Source of the DNA: Terasakiella brassicae
Lineage (GTDB): Bacteria > Pseudomonadota > Alphaproteobacteria > Rhodospirillales > Terasakiellaceae
Length of the DNA: 64,000 bases
Assembly (NCBI RefSeq): GCF_014641495.1
Contig: NZ_BMHV01000011.1
Coordinates: 62,001 to 126,000 of the forward strand
Direction: 5' to 3'
Part shown: positions 27,020-34,647 of the stretch, one piece after another
Numbering within the stretch: position 1 is the stretch's first letter
Layout: the number at the start of each line of letters is the position of its first letter
The notes under the pieces: generated by a model
What the model saw: only the letters and a program-made list of their open reading frames with translations
Databases searched by the model: none
Told to the model about the DNA's origin: nothing
Program-made: the position numbers and the translations under genes

Positions 27020-27775
27020 ATGAAATACCACTGTCTGGATAAAAGGATGAAATTAGAAGCTTACGAAGCAGAAGCGGCACTTGAGCAAGATCACTGGTGG
27101 TTTGTTGCCAGACGGTCCTTCTTTCAAGCTTATATTTCGCGTCTGAATTTACCTGAAACAGCAAAAATTCTGGATATTGGAACCAGCACCGGGACCAATT
27201 TGCGTATGCTGGTTGATATGGGATTTTCCAATATTCAAGGGTTAGACTTTAGTGAACATGCCATAGCATTTTGTCATGCAAAGGGCTTACCCGCAGTTAC
27301 AAAAGGCGACATTTGTGCCGTTCCGTTTGAAAATGACAGTTTTGACCTTGTGGTTGCAACTGATATTTTGGAACATGTAGATGATGATAAAACAGCTTTA
27401 AAAGAAATATACCGTATTTTAAAGCCGGGCGGGCATGCACTGATAACAGTTCCGATGTTTATGTCTTTGTGGGGATTACAAGATGATATCTCCTTGCATA
27501 AAAGACGTTACAACAAATCAGAAATTACCAATTTGATTAAGGCTGCCCCCTTTTCCGTTCAGGTAGAATGTTTTTTTAATTTTATTTTGTTCATTCCGAT
27601 TTGGAGTGCGCGAAAAATTATTCGTTTTTTTAATATTCAGGCGAAAAGTGAAAACAATATCAATAATGCCTTCATTAACAGATGCCTTAAAGTCATCTTT
27701 GAGCTTGATACAAAAATTGCACCGATTATAAAACCGCCATTCGGTGTGTCTTATTTCTATTTACTTCAGAAATAA
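27020..27775 (+). CDS. class I SAM-dependent methyltransferase
   Basis: A 251-residue methyltransferase with motif I ILDIGTSTGTNLRML, motif II LVVATDILEHVDDD, and LKPGGHALITVP. The N-terminal YEAEAALEQDHWWFVARR segment is typical of small methyltransferases in glycan clusters. The start is uncertain: ATG 27020 or ATG 27047 (MKLEAYEAE), neither with a strong ribosome site. It is divergent from the GT-C operon and six bases upstream of gtrA, so it probably acts on the same sugar or lipid product (inference). Confidence 0.85.
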   Translation: MKYHCLDKRMKLEAYEAEAALEQDHWWFVARRSFFQAYISRLNLPETAKILDIGTSTGTNLRMLVDMGFSNIQGLDFSEHAIAFCHAKGLPAVTKGDICAVPFENDSFDLVVATDILEHVDDDKTALKEIYRILKPGGHALITVPMFMSLWGLQDDISLHKRRYNKSEITNLIKAAPFSVQVECFFNFILFIPIWSARKIIRFFNIQAKSENNINNAFINRCLKVIFELDTKIAPIIKPPFGVSYFYLLQK

Positions 27776-27781
27776 TTATCG

Positions 27782-28171
27782 ATGGAAAAAATAAAACATT
27801 ATGGACATTTTCTTTTTGCTGGCGCCAGTGCATTTCTGGTGAATACGATTATATTGTATGTTTTGAGCAATGTTTTAGGGGTGCATGCGTACGTTGGTCA
27901 GATTGTTGGGTTGTGGGGATCTATTACTGCAAGCTGGTGGATTAACCGTACTAAAACATTTAAGACAACAGCAGCACCCAGTTGGGTAGAATATCGCGCC
28001 TATTGTGGTTCGATGCTTCTTGCGTCTTTGACAAATTATATTTGTTATATTGGCGTTCTTGCCATTTATCCCGTTTTGGAAGAAAATCCGGTTATTGCCC
28101 TCTTTCCCGCAACAGCCGTTTCCATGTTCGTGAGCTATTTCGGCATGAAATATTTTGTTTTTAAAAAATAG
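27782..28171 (+). CDS. GtrA family membrane protein
   Basis: A 129-residue protein with four predicted transmembrane helices and the GtrA-family pattern (FLFAGASAFLVNTIILYVL, WWINRTKTFKTT, and the terminal SYFGMKYFVFKK). GtrA proteins are thought to flip polyprenyl-phosphate-linked sugars across the inner membrane for GT-C enzymes. It starts six bases after the methyltransferase stop. A GtrA, a GtrB/ArnC-like GT2 and a GT-C-like protein are the three parts of a glucosylation-type system, present here on both sides of one divergent promoter. Confidence 0.9.
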   Translation: MEKIKHYGHFLFAGASAFLVNTIILYVLSNVLGVHAYVGQIVGLWGSITASWWINRTKTFKTTAAPSWVEYRAYCGSMLLASLTNYICYIGVLAIYPVLEENPVIALFPATAVSMFVSYFGMKYFVFKK

Positions 28172-28174
28172 CAC

Positions 28175-28444
28175 TCAAGGTCTGTAAATATCGCGGTCCC
28201 GTTTATAGGCGTTTTCCAGCAGGTCCATGATGCGTTTGGCTTCCGGGTTATATTCGGCTTGTTGACGCATGGCTTTAGTGACGAAGGTGGCGAAGGTGAC
28301 GGCTTCACCCTTTCCTTTTAGGTCATAATTGCGGGCGATTTCTTCCAGATCTTCGTGAATCAGGTGTTTCGCCATGACATTAAGCTGTTTTTTAACAAGC
28401 TGATGTCGGGAACGCCATCTGGCTTGTGCTTGTTTTGTTGCCAT
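28175..28444 (-). CDS. small basic protein of unknown function
   Basis: An 89-residue soluble protein, which I do not recognise. The N-terminus is Arg/Lys rich (KQAQARWRSRHQLVKKQ), followed by predicted helices (DLEEIARNYDLKGKGEAVTFATFVTKAMRQQAE) and a charged C-terminus. The pattern is compatible with a small DNA- or RNA-binding protein, but no motif confirms this. ATG 28444 was chosen for the GAGGAAT ribosome site just upstream; the frame extends to 28597 but the extra part reads like untranslated sequence. It converges with gtrA (3-base gap) and follows hflX. Confidence 0.7.
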   Translation of the reverse strand: MATKQAQARWRSRHQLVKKQLNVMAKHLIHEDLEEIARNYDLKGKGEAVTFATFVTKAMRQQAEYNPEAKRIMDLLENAYKRDRDIYRP

Positions 28445-28581
28445 TTCTATTCCTCTTTCACATCTACTTGTAGATAAGATCATCTGTGTGATTTTACAAA
28501 CAGTTTGCGGGAAAGAAGTTAAAGAAAGGCAAAAGAGAAGCACAAAGCCAGTTGGAAAGATAATCTTTGCGGACGGTTGCC

Positions 28582-30015
28582 CTAAGTGGGAGACCATCCG
28601 GTTGATTGTTGCGAATCTTCGTCTTTTTCTTCTGGTTCGATAGCAGGGAAAAGCTGCGGGAATTTTTGCTGAAAACGTGAGGTGTTCATGTCGTTCATTT
28701 TGACGGTGATATGAAATCCGTTCTCGCCTTCATTGCGTTCTGTCACTTCCCCATGCGCATAAATCCAACTGAGCATTTGACCGTCACTGTAAGGGACCTC
28801 GACTTCGAAGATCTGGAAACGTGCGCTGAGCAGTTTATTGATGTCATCAAGAAGTTGATCACACCCCTGCCCTGTAACGGCAGATACCATACTGACCAGA
28901 CCGTTTGAGCGATTGACCCGATTGGCAATGATATCCAGATCTTCCTGATCCAGCAGGTCGGCTTTGTTATAGACCTCGATCAGGCAATCTTCGAGTTTTT
29001 CTTCCACCCCCAATGTTTTGAGAACATCCAGAACATCGGCTCGTTGTGCCTCTGTGTCAGGATGGGAGGCGTCTCTGACATGTAAAATGACGTCAGCCTC
29101 ATGGACTTCTTCCAACGTGGCATGGAAGGCGGCAACCAATTCATGCGGGAGTTGGGAAATAAAGCCGACCGTATCTGAAATGATGACATCACGCCCGGAT
29201 GGCAGCGTGATGGAACGCATGGTCGGGTCCAATGTGGCAAACAGCAAGTCCTGTGCAAAGACATCCGCTTTTGTCAGTCGGTTGAAAAGCGTTGATTTCC
29301 CGGCGTTGGTATAGCCGACAAGGGCAACGATCGGGTATGGCGTATTGCGCCGGGCTTTGCGGTGTAATTCACGGGTGCGTTTGACTTCGCCGAGGTCTTT
29401 TTTCAATCGAACGATACGTTCGTCAATGAGACGACGATCAATCTCGATTTGAGATTCACCGGGACCGCCAATAAATCCAAGTCCGCCACGTTGGCGTTCC
29501 AGGTGGGTCCAGGATCGCACCAAGCGGGATCGTTGATACGTCAGGGCCGCCAATTCAACCTGCAAGGACCCTTCTGCCGTGCGGGCACGTTCCCCGAAAA
29601 TTTCAAGGATAAGTCCGGTACGGTCAATGACTTTGCAGTTCCATGCTTTTTCAAGATTGCGTTGCTGGATGGGAGACAACGCTGCATCAACAATGGCAAG
29701 CCCAATGTCATCGTCATCCCATTCGTCTTTATGCTTATCCACGCGGCCAATGGTGGTTGCCAGTGCCTCAACCACCCCTTGACCAAACAAGGTAGCCGGT
29801 TTGGGACGTGCAATATTGACGACTTCGCTATGGACCACATCAACATGAATAGCCAAGGCAAGGCCGATACATTCTTCGAGACGTGCCTGAGGGGAGCGTA
29901 ACGCACCGCGTTCGCTTTTTAAATGCGGGTGAACGACCAAACAAGGAGTTCGGTCGTTATCATCGCTCCAGCCCGTTTTTGATTGGTTCTTGGGCGGATT
30001 ATTTTCGTTCGTCAC
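28582..30015 (-). CDS. hflX: GTPase HflX
   Basis: A 477-residue ribosome-associated GTPase that splits stalled or heat-damaged 70S ribosomes. The N-terminal domain has the glycine-rich LGFIGGPGESQIEIDRR element. The G domain has G1 VGYTNAGKSTL, G3 DTVGFISQLP and G4 NKADLLD. A C-terminal tail of Glu/Asp/Ser extends past the fold. The start is GTG 30015, three bases from the hfq stop, so it is coupled to hfq as in most proteobacteria. The 137-base gap downstream holds no terminator I can define. Confidence 0.95.
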   Translation of the reverse strand: MTNENNPPKNQSKTGWSDDNDRTPCLVVHPHLKSERGALRSPQARLEECIGLALAIHVDVVHSEVVNIARPKPATLFGQGVVEALATTIGRVDKHKDEWDDDDIGLAIVDAALSPIQQRNLEKAWNCKVIDRTGLILEIFGERARTAEGSLQVELAALTYQRSRLVRSWTHLERQRGGLGFIGGPGESQIEIDRRLIDERIVRLKKDLGEVKRTRELHRKARRNTPYPIVALVGYTNAGKSTLFNRLTKADVFAQDLLFATLDPTMRSITLPSGRDVIISDTVGFISQLPHELVAAFHATLEEVHEADVILHVRDASHPDTEAQRADVLDVLKTLGVEEKLEDCLIEVYNKADLLDQEDLDIIANRVNRSNGLVSMVSAVTGQGCDQLLDDINKLLSARFQIFEVEVPYSDGQMLSWIYAHGEVTERNEGENGFHITVKMNDMNTSRFQQKFPQLFPAIEPEEKDEDSQQSTGWSPT

Positions 30016-30017
30016 GT

Positions 30018-30266
30018 TTACTCTTCGTCTTCGCCGGACGGATCGAACAATTGTACCGGTGAAGAAGGCATGATTGTCGAAATCGCATGCTTGTACACCA
30101 GTTGTGTATGACCGTCTCTGCGCAGCAGCACAGAGAAGTTGTCAAACCAAGTTACAATCCCCTGGAGTTTTACACCGTTTACCAAAAAAATGGTGACGGA
30201 ATTTTTTTGTTTACGAATGTGATTTAAAAAAACGTCTTGCACATTCTGAGACTTTTCAGCAGCCAT
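30018..30266 (-). CDS. hfq: RNA chaperone Hfq
   Basis: An 82-residue Sm-like protein that anneals small RNAs to mRNAs. Sm1 begins [22 protein letters not shown], with the proximal-face Gln and Lys residues, and Sm2 is [11 protein letters not shown]. The C-terminal tail is short and acidic, as in alphaproteobacteria. ATG 30266 (MAAEKSQNV) is chosen because the upstream extension to 30302 is not conserved in the family. It is followed directly by hflX. Confidence 0.97.
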   Translation of the reverse strand: MAAEKSQNVQDVFLNHIRKQKNSVTIFLVNGVKLQGIVTWFDNFSVLLRRDGHTQLVYKHAISTIMPSSPVQLFDPSGEDEE

Positions 30267-30317
30267 GGGTCTATATTCCCTAATTATCTTTATCGTTGGC
30301 ATTTATGGTTTGGTCTT

Positions 30318-31013
30318 TTATAGAGCTTGCTCGACTTGTTGATCAGTCTCCCAAACGTCACATTTATTCAATGTCGAAGCTAACTCCATGCAATTACTGA
30401 AATACCAAGAAGGAGGGAACTCGTCAAATTCTCCTTGACTCGGTGCTTGCTCTCTTATCAGTACGGATATACATCCTGAGTTGTGTGCGCACTCCAGATC
30501 CACATCTGTATCCCCTACGAACCAGACGTCTGAACCCCTAGGAATTCCGCTGTTTCCAAGGGCTAAATCAACGGGTGCCGGATTGGGTTTGTCCAGTTGA
30601 GCATCCCCTGCACCAACGAGCTTTTTGAAATATTTTCCCCAGCCTAAATGCTCAACTTCTTGGCGAAGGTATTTTCCCCTCTTGTTAGAGACAATAGCAA
30701 GGTAAAACCCCTTGCTGTATAAGGCTTTGAGAAGGTTTTCGGCACCCTCAATTGCCTGTAATTGACTGATATGGGATTCTTCGAATCGGGCATAAAATAT
30801 TTTACCGGCTTCTTCCCAACGATCTCCGAATAATTCAGGAAAACTATCACGCATGGATTTACGAATGCGTTGGCGGGTTTCGTCATAGGTCCACGCCTTA
30901 TGCCCCATTGCGACCAGCGTATGATTAATCGCATCGTGAATGGCTGGCCATGTATCGACAAGGGTATTGTCCCAGTCAAAGATCACGGCTTGTGGGCGGG
31001 GGAAATGGCTCAC
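30318..31013 (-). CDS. HAD-superfamily hydrolase, phosphoglycolate-phosphatase-like
   Basis: A HAD-fold phosphatase, 231 residues, with motif I DWDNTLVDTW, motif II VSNKRG, and motif III/IV VGDTDVDLECAHNSG. The likely start is GTG 31013, because the last codons of dat provide GAGGAA seven bases upstream; the frame extends further to ATG codons at 31040 and 31103 that lie inside dat. It is inserted between dat and hfq. The substrate could be phosphoglycolate or another small phosphate ester; not resolved. Confidence 0.85.
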   Translation of the reverse strand: MSHFPRPQAVIFDWDNTLVDTWPAIHDAINHTLVAMGHKAWTYDETRQRIRKSMRDSFPELFGDRWEEAGKIFYARFEESHISQLQAIEGAENLLKALYSKGFYLAIVSNKRGKYLRQEVEHLGWGKYFKKLVGAGDAQLDKPNPAPVDLALGNSGIPRGSDVWFVGDTDVDLECAHNSGCISVLIREQAPSQGEFDEFPPSWYFSNCMELASTLNKCDVWETDQQVEQAL

Positions 31014-31017
31014 GTTT

Positions 31018-31866
31018 TTATTCCTCAAGAAAATCGGCATAGATTTTTGCAATTTGTTGGGTGAAAAGACCGGGCTTTCCATCTGCGATGGTTGTGTCGT
31101 CAATTTGAATGACGGGTTTGACGCAGGCGCTTGAGCTGGTCACAAAGGCTTCTTTCGCCTTTTTGGCTTCATCAAGGCTGAAGGCATCTTCAAGAATTTC
31201 AATACCTTTTTGCCCGGCTAGTTTGATGATGGCCTGTCGGGTAATGCCGTTGAGGATTTCGTGGGAGGGTTTGCGTGTTTGTAATCTTCCATCTTCGCGC
31301 AAAATCCAGGCATTGTTTGATGTCCCCTCGGTCACAAACTGGTCGTCAGTGACAAGCCATGCATCGTCAAAACCGTTATCCTGTGCTTTTTGTTTGCTCA
31401 TGGAAGCTGCGAGTAAGGATGTGGTTTTTATATCGCAGCGTGCCCAGCGGATATCGGGCAGGCTCATTACTTTTATCCCTTTAAGGGGGACGTTTGCATC
31501 AAAGGGGGCCACCCGTCTTGCCGTCATAACAACGCTCGGCATTGTATTTTCGGGATAGGAAAAATCGCGTACGGCACTGCCACGGGTCACTTGCACATAG
31601 ATCAGCGCGGTTTTCACACGATTACGCCTCACCAGTTCTTTGATAGTAACCATGAAGGCCGCTCGTGATTTGGGCATGTCCATATCCAGTTCATTCAAAG
31701 AATGTTCCAGCCGTTTCAGGTGTGCCTCTGCATCAATCAGTTTCCCTTTATAAAGATAAATGACTTCATAGACGCTATCGGCAAATTGAAAACCGCGATC
31801 TTCAATATGGACACTGGCATGTTCGTGCGGCACATAAGCACCGTTAACATAGGCAAATCTTGACAT
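31018..31866 (-). CDS. dat: D-amino-acid aminotransferase
   Basis: A fold-type IV PLP aminotransferase, 282 residues. The PLP-binding lysine lies in RCDIKTTSLL, and the signature EGTSNNAWIL, which binds the phosphate, is present. The N-terminal FAYVNGAYVPHEHASVHIEDRGFQF is typical of the D-amino-acid transaminase group rather than IlvE or PabC. It interconverts D-alanine and D-glutamate, supplying peptidoglycan precursors. It follows trkA by three bases in the long ntr operon. Confidence 0.92.
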   Translation of the reverse strand: MSRFAYVNGAYVPHEHASVHIEDRGFQFADSVYEVIYLYKGKLIDAEAHLKRLEHSLNELDMDMPKSRAAFMVTIKELVRRNRVKTALIYVQVTRGSAVRDFSYPENTMPSVVMTARRVAPFDANVPLKGIKVMSLPDIRWARCDIKTTSLLAASMSKQKAQDNGFDDAWLVTDDQFVTEGTSNNAWILREDGRLQTRKPSHEILNGITRQAIIKLAGQKGIEILEDAFSLDEAKKAKEAFVTSSSACVKPVIQIDDTTIADGKPGLFTQQIAKIYADFLEE

Positions 31867-31869
31867 TTT

Positions 31870-33246
31870 TTAAAAGAACTCCAGACGGACTGAGAACATT
31901 TTTTCCACTTTGCGCACTGCATCGGATGCGGCAAACAGAACGATCCGGTCTTTGGGTTCAATGACTGTGCTGCCCCGTGGTGAAATGACCTGCCCATCGC
32001 GCACGATGGCCCCCAGAACAACACCATTGGGCATTTTAACATCACGCAACGGTGCACCGACCAGCGGTGAGGTTGCCAAGGCTTCGGCTTCGATCAATTC
32101 GCCAAATCCTTCGCGTAAACTATGAACGGAATGAATGCGACCTTTGCGCACTTGTTGCAAAATCTGGGAAACGGTGATGCTGCGCGGGTTAACAACAACG
32201 TCGATCCCCAAATTGTTCAAAAGAGGTTCATATAACGCCTTGTTGATCAAGGTCACTGTCCGTTGAGATCCCATGCGTTTGGCAAGTAAGGAGCCCAAAA
32301 TATTGGTTTCATCATCATCGGTCACGGCGACGATGGTTTCAGCGGCGGTGACGTTGGCTTCGATCAAAAGTTCCTGATCACGGACATCCCCGCATAACAC
32401 GGTAGTTTTCGTAAGCTGGGAAGCAATTTGACGGGCGCGTGTTTCACTTTTCTCAATGATTTTCGCATTGACCCACGGATATTCCCGTTCCAACTGTTGG
32501 GCGAGGAACAGACCGATATTGCCGCCACCGAAAATCAACAGGCGGCGGGCTTCTGTTTCATCGTGACCAAATGCTGTCAGGGCGCGCACCATATGTTCTT
32601 CATCGACAACAAAGAAGGCCTCGTCACCGGGGAGCAACTGGTCGTCCGCTGTCGGAATAATGGATTTTCCATCCCGAACCAGCCCGATGACGACGATATT
32701 GAGGTCAGGAAACAGTTGTGTCAGTTGGCGCAAAGGTGTGAAGACAAGGGGGCAGTCTTTTTCACAACGAACCCCGACAAGGCGAACTTTCCCATCACAC
32801 AAGGGGATCATATCGGTTGCCCCCGGAACGGTTAGACGGCGCATAACCGCGCGGGCAACCTCGATCTCGGGTGAGATAATCACATCGATCGGTAAGTTGT
32901 CGCGTGTGTACAGATTTTGCCATTCCGGTGCGAGATAACATTGTGAACGGATACGGGCCACTTTCTTGGGGATCTTGAATAGAGAATGGGCCACTTGTGC
33001 GGCAACCATGTTGATTTCATCCGTATAGGTCACGGCAATCAGCATGTCTGCATCTTCTGCACCTGCTTCTTTTAAAACGTCAGGGTGACTGGCATGACCC
33101 GTTACCCCCCGACAATCCAGTGTGTCGGTGATTTTACCGATTAATGCGGGGGATTGATCGACAACAGTGACATCATTGTCTTCCAGCGCAAGATAATGGG
33201 CGATGTTGGAACCAACCTGGCCTGCACCGCAAATAATGACTTTCAT
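31870..33246 (-). CDS. trkA: Trk potassium transporter regulatory subunit TrkA
   Basis: A 458-residue peripheral membrane protein with two RCK units, each with an NAD-binding Rossmann fold: VIICGAGQVGSNIAHYLA at the N-terminus and LLIFGGGNIGLFLAQQL in the middle, each followed by a TrkA-C domain. It gates the potassium channel TrkH/TrkG (not in this window). Its place after ntrX and before dat/hfq is conserved in alphaproteobacteria. It begins 12 bases after ntrX. Confidence 0.95.
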   Translation of the reverse strand: MKVIICGAGQVGSNIAHYLALEDNDVTVVDQSPALIGKITDTLDCRGVTGHASHPDVLKEAGAEDADMLIAVTYTDEINMVAAQVAHSLFKIPKKVARIRSQCYLAPEWQNLYTRDNLPIDVIISPEIEVARAVMRRLTVPGATDMIPLCDGKVRLVGVRCEKDCPLVFTPLRQLTQLFPDLNIVVIGLVRDGKSIIPTADDQLLPGDEAFFVVDEEHMVRALTAFGHDETEARRLLIFGGGNIGLFLAQQLEREYPWVNAKIIEKSETRARQIASQLTKTTVLCGDVRDQELLIEANVTAAETIVAVTDDDETNILGSLLAKRMGSQRTVTLINKALYEPLLNNLGIDVVVNPRSITVSQILQQVRKGRIHSVHSLREGFGELIEAEALATSPLVGAPLRDVKMPNGVVLGAIVRDGQVISPRGSTVIEPKDRIVLFAASDAVRKVEKMFSVRLEFF

Positions 33247-33258
33247 TTCAGATTCTCC

Positions 33259-34647
33259 TTACGCTTTTGCTTTTTCGTCCATCGTCAAGTTCAAGGATTT
33301 TAACTTGCGATGAAGAGCGGAGCGTTCCATGCCGACAAAACTGGCCGTTTTGGAAATATTACCGCCAAAACGACTGATTTGAGTATTCAGATATTCACGT
33401 TCGAAGATTTCCCGCGCTTCGCGCAGTGGCAAGCTCATAATTTCACTGGTGGGGTCCCAATTTAATGTATCGGAATCACTGGTTGTAACCTCACGGGGCA
33501 ACATATCGACTTTTATCGGGTCATCCGGTGTCCCTGGGGCCATAATTAAAATACGTTCCACCACATTGCGCAGTTCCCGTACATTTCCCGGCCAGTCATA
33601 GGCCTGCATGGCGGCTAGGGCCTCCTCACTGAAGATACGCGGTGAATGTCCCAGCACCTGTGCGGTTTTATTCATAAAGTAATTCGCGAGATAAGGAATA
33701 TCTTCGCGCCGTTCAAATAAAGCCGGAAGATCAATTGGAACGACACTGAGGCGATAAAACAGATCTTCGCGAAAACGATCTTCTGCCATTTCCACGTTTA
33801 AATCTTTGGAAGATGCGGCGACAACACGGACATCAACTTCAACAGGGGTATTCCCCCCGACCCGCTGAAAACGTTGTTCCTGAAGGACGCGGACAATTTT
33901 CCCCTGTGTTTCGCTCGGCATATCGCTGACTTCGTCCAGCAACAGGGTGCCGTTGTGGGCTTGTTCGAAGAAGCCGACTTTGCCGGGATTGCCGTTGACA
34001 GCTTCAATACCAAACAGTTCGCTTTCTACACGGTCTGCGTCCATTGTTGCGCAATTGAGTACAACAAAGGGGCCTTTTGCTCTGCGTGATTGAAAATGAA
34101 GATGACGTGCGCAAACCTCTTTACCGGATCCGGCTGGTCCGTTGATTAAAACGCGGCTGTTGGATTGTGCCACCTTTTCAACGCTTTGGCGCAGTTGGTT
34201 TAAGCGAGAAGAAATACCGATCAATTCGCTTTCCACTGCGCCCCGGCTGCGCAATTCTTCGTTCTCGCGCCTTAAGGTCGCAGTTTCCAGTGCGCGTTCA
34301 ACCGCCATTAAAAGACGATCGGTTTTGAAAGGTTTTTCGATAAAATCGTAGGCACCATCATGTAACGCCTTCACAGCCGTTTCAATGGTACCGTGACCGC
34401 TCATCATAATAACCGGCAGGTCGGGATGGTCTTTTTTCAGGGCCTTTAAAATGCCCAAGCCATCCAGCCTGCTGCCTTGTAACCAGATATCCAGCAAGAC
34501 AAGACTGGGACGGCGTTTGCGTACACTATCCAAGGCCTGTACGTCACTGCCGGCTTCGCGCGGTTCATATCCTTCATCTTCAAGAATACCCGCCGTTAAC
34601 ATGCGAATATCGGCTTCATCATCGACAATTAAAATATCATACGCCAT
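33259..34647 (-). CDS. ntrX: nitrogen-responsive response regulator NtrX
   Basis: A 462-residue response regulator: receiver domain with phospho-acceptor Asp in LLDIWLQGS, AAA+ domain with Walker A GPAGSGKEVCAR and Walker B LLLDEVSDMP, and a Fis-type HTH at the C-terminus (NISKTASFVGMERSALHRKL). The sigma-54-contact GAFTGA loop is missing (the region reads EAVNGNPGKVG), as expected for NtrX, which acts mainly through sigma-70-type promoters. Its start overlaps the ntrY stop by eleven bases. Confidence 0.96.
   Translation of the reverse strand: MAYDILIVDDEADIRMLTAGILEDEGYEPREAGSDVQALDSVRKRRPSLVLLDIWLQGSRLDGLGILKALKKDHPDLPVIMMSGHGTIETAVKALHDGAYDFIEKPFKTDRLLMAVERALETATLRRENEELRSRGAVESELIGISSRLNQLRQSVEKVAQSNSRVLINGPAGSGKEVCARHLHFQSRRAKGPFVVLNCATMDADRVESELFGIEAVNGNPGKVGFFEQAHNGTLLLDEVSDMPSETQGKIVRVLQEQRFQRVGGNTPVEVDVRVVAASSKDLNVEMAEDRFREDLFYRLSVVPIDLPALFERREDIPYLANYFMNKTAQVLGHSPRIFSEEALAAMQAYDWPGNVRELRNVVERILIMAPGTPDDPIKVDMLPREVTTSDSDTLNWDPTSEIMSLPLREAREIFEREYLNTQISRFGGNISKTASFVGMERSALHRKLKSLNLTMDEKAKA

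Noticed and set aside
33259-34647. Missing GAFTGA loop in NtrX taken as a defect
   Set aside because: NtrX proteins normally lack this motif, so it is expected, not a mutation.
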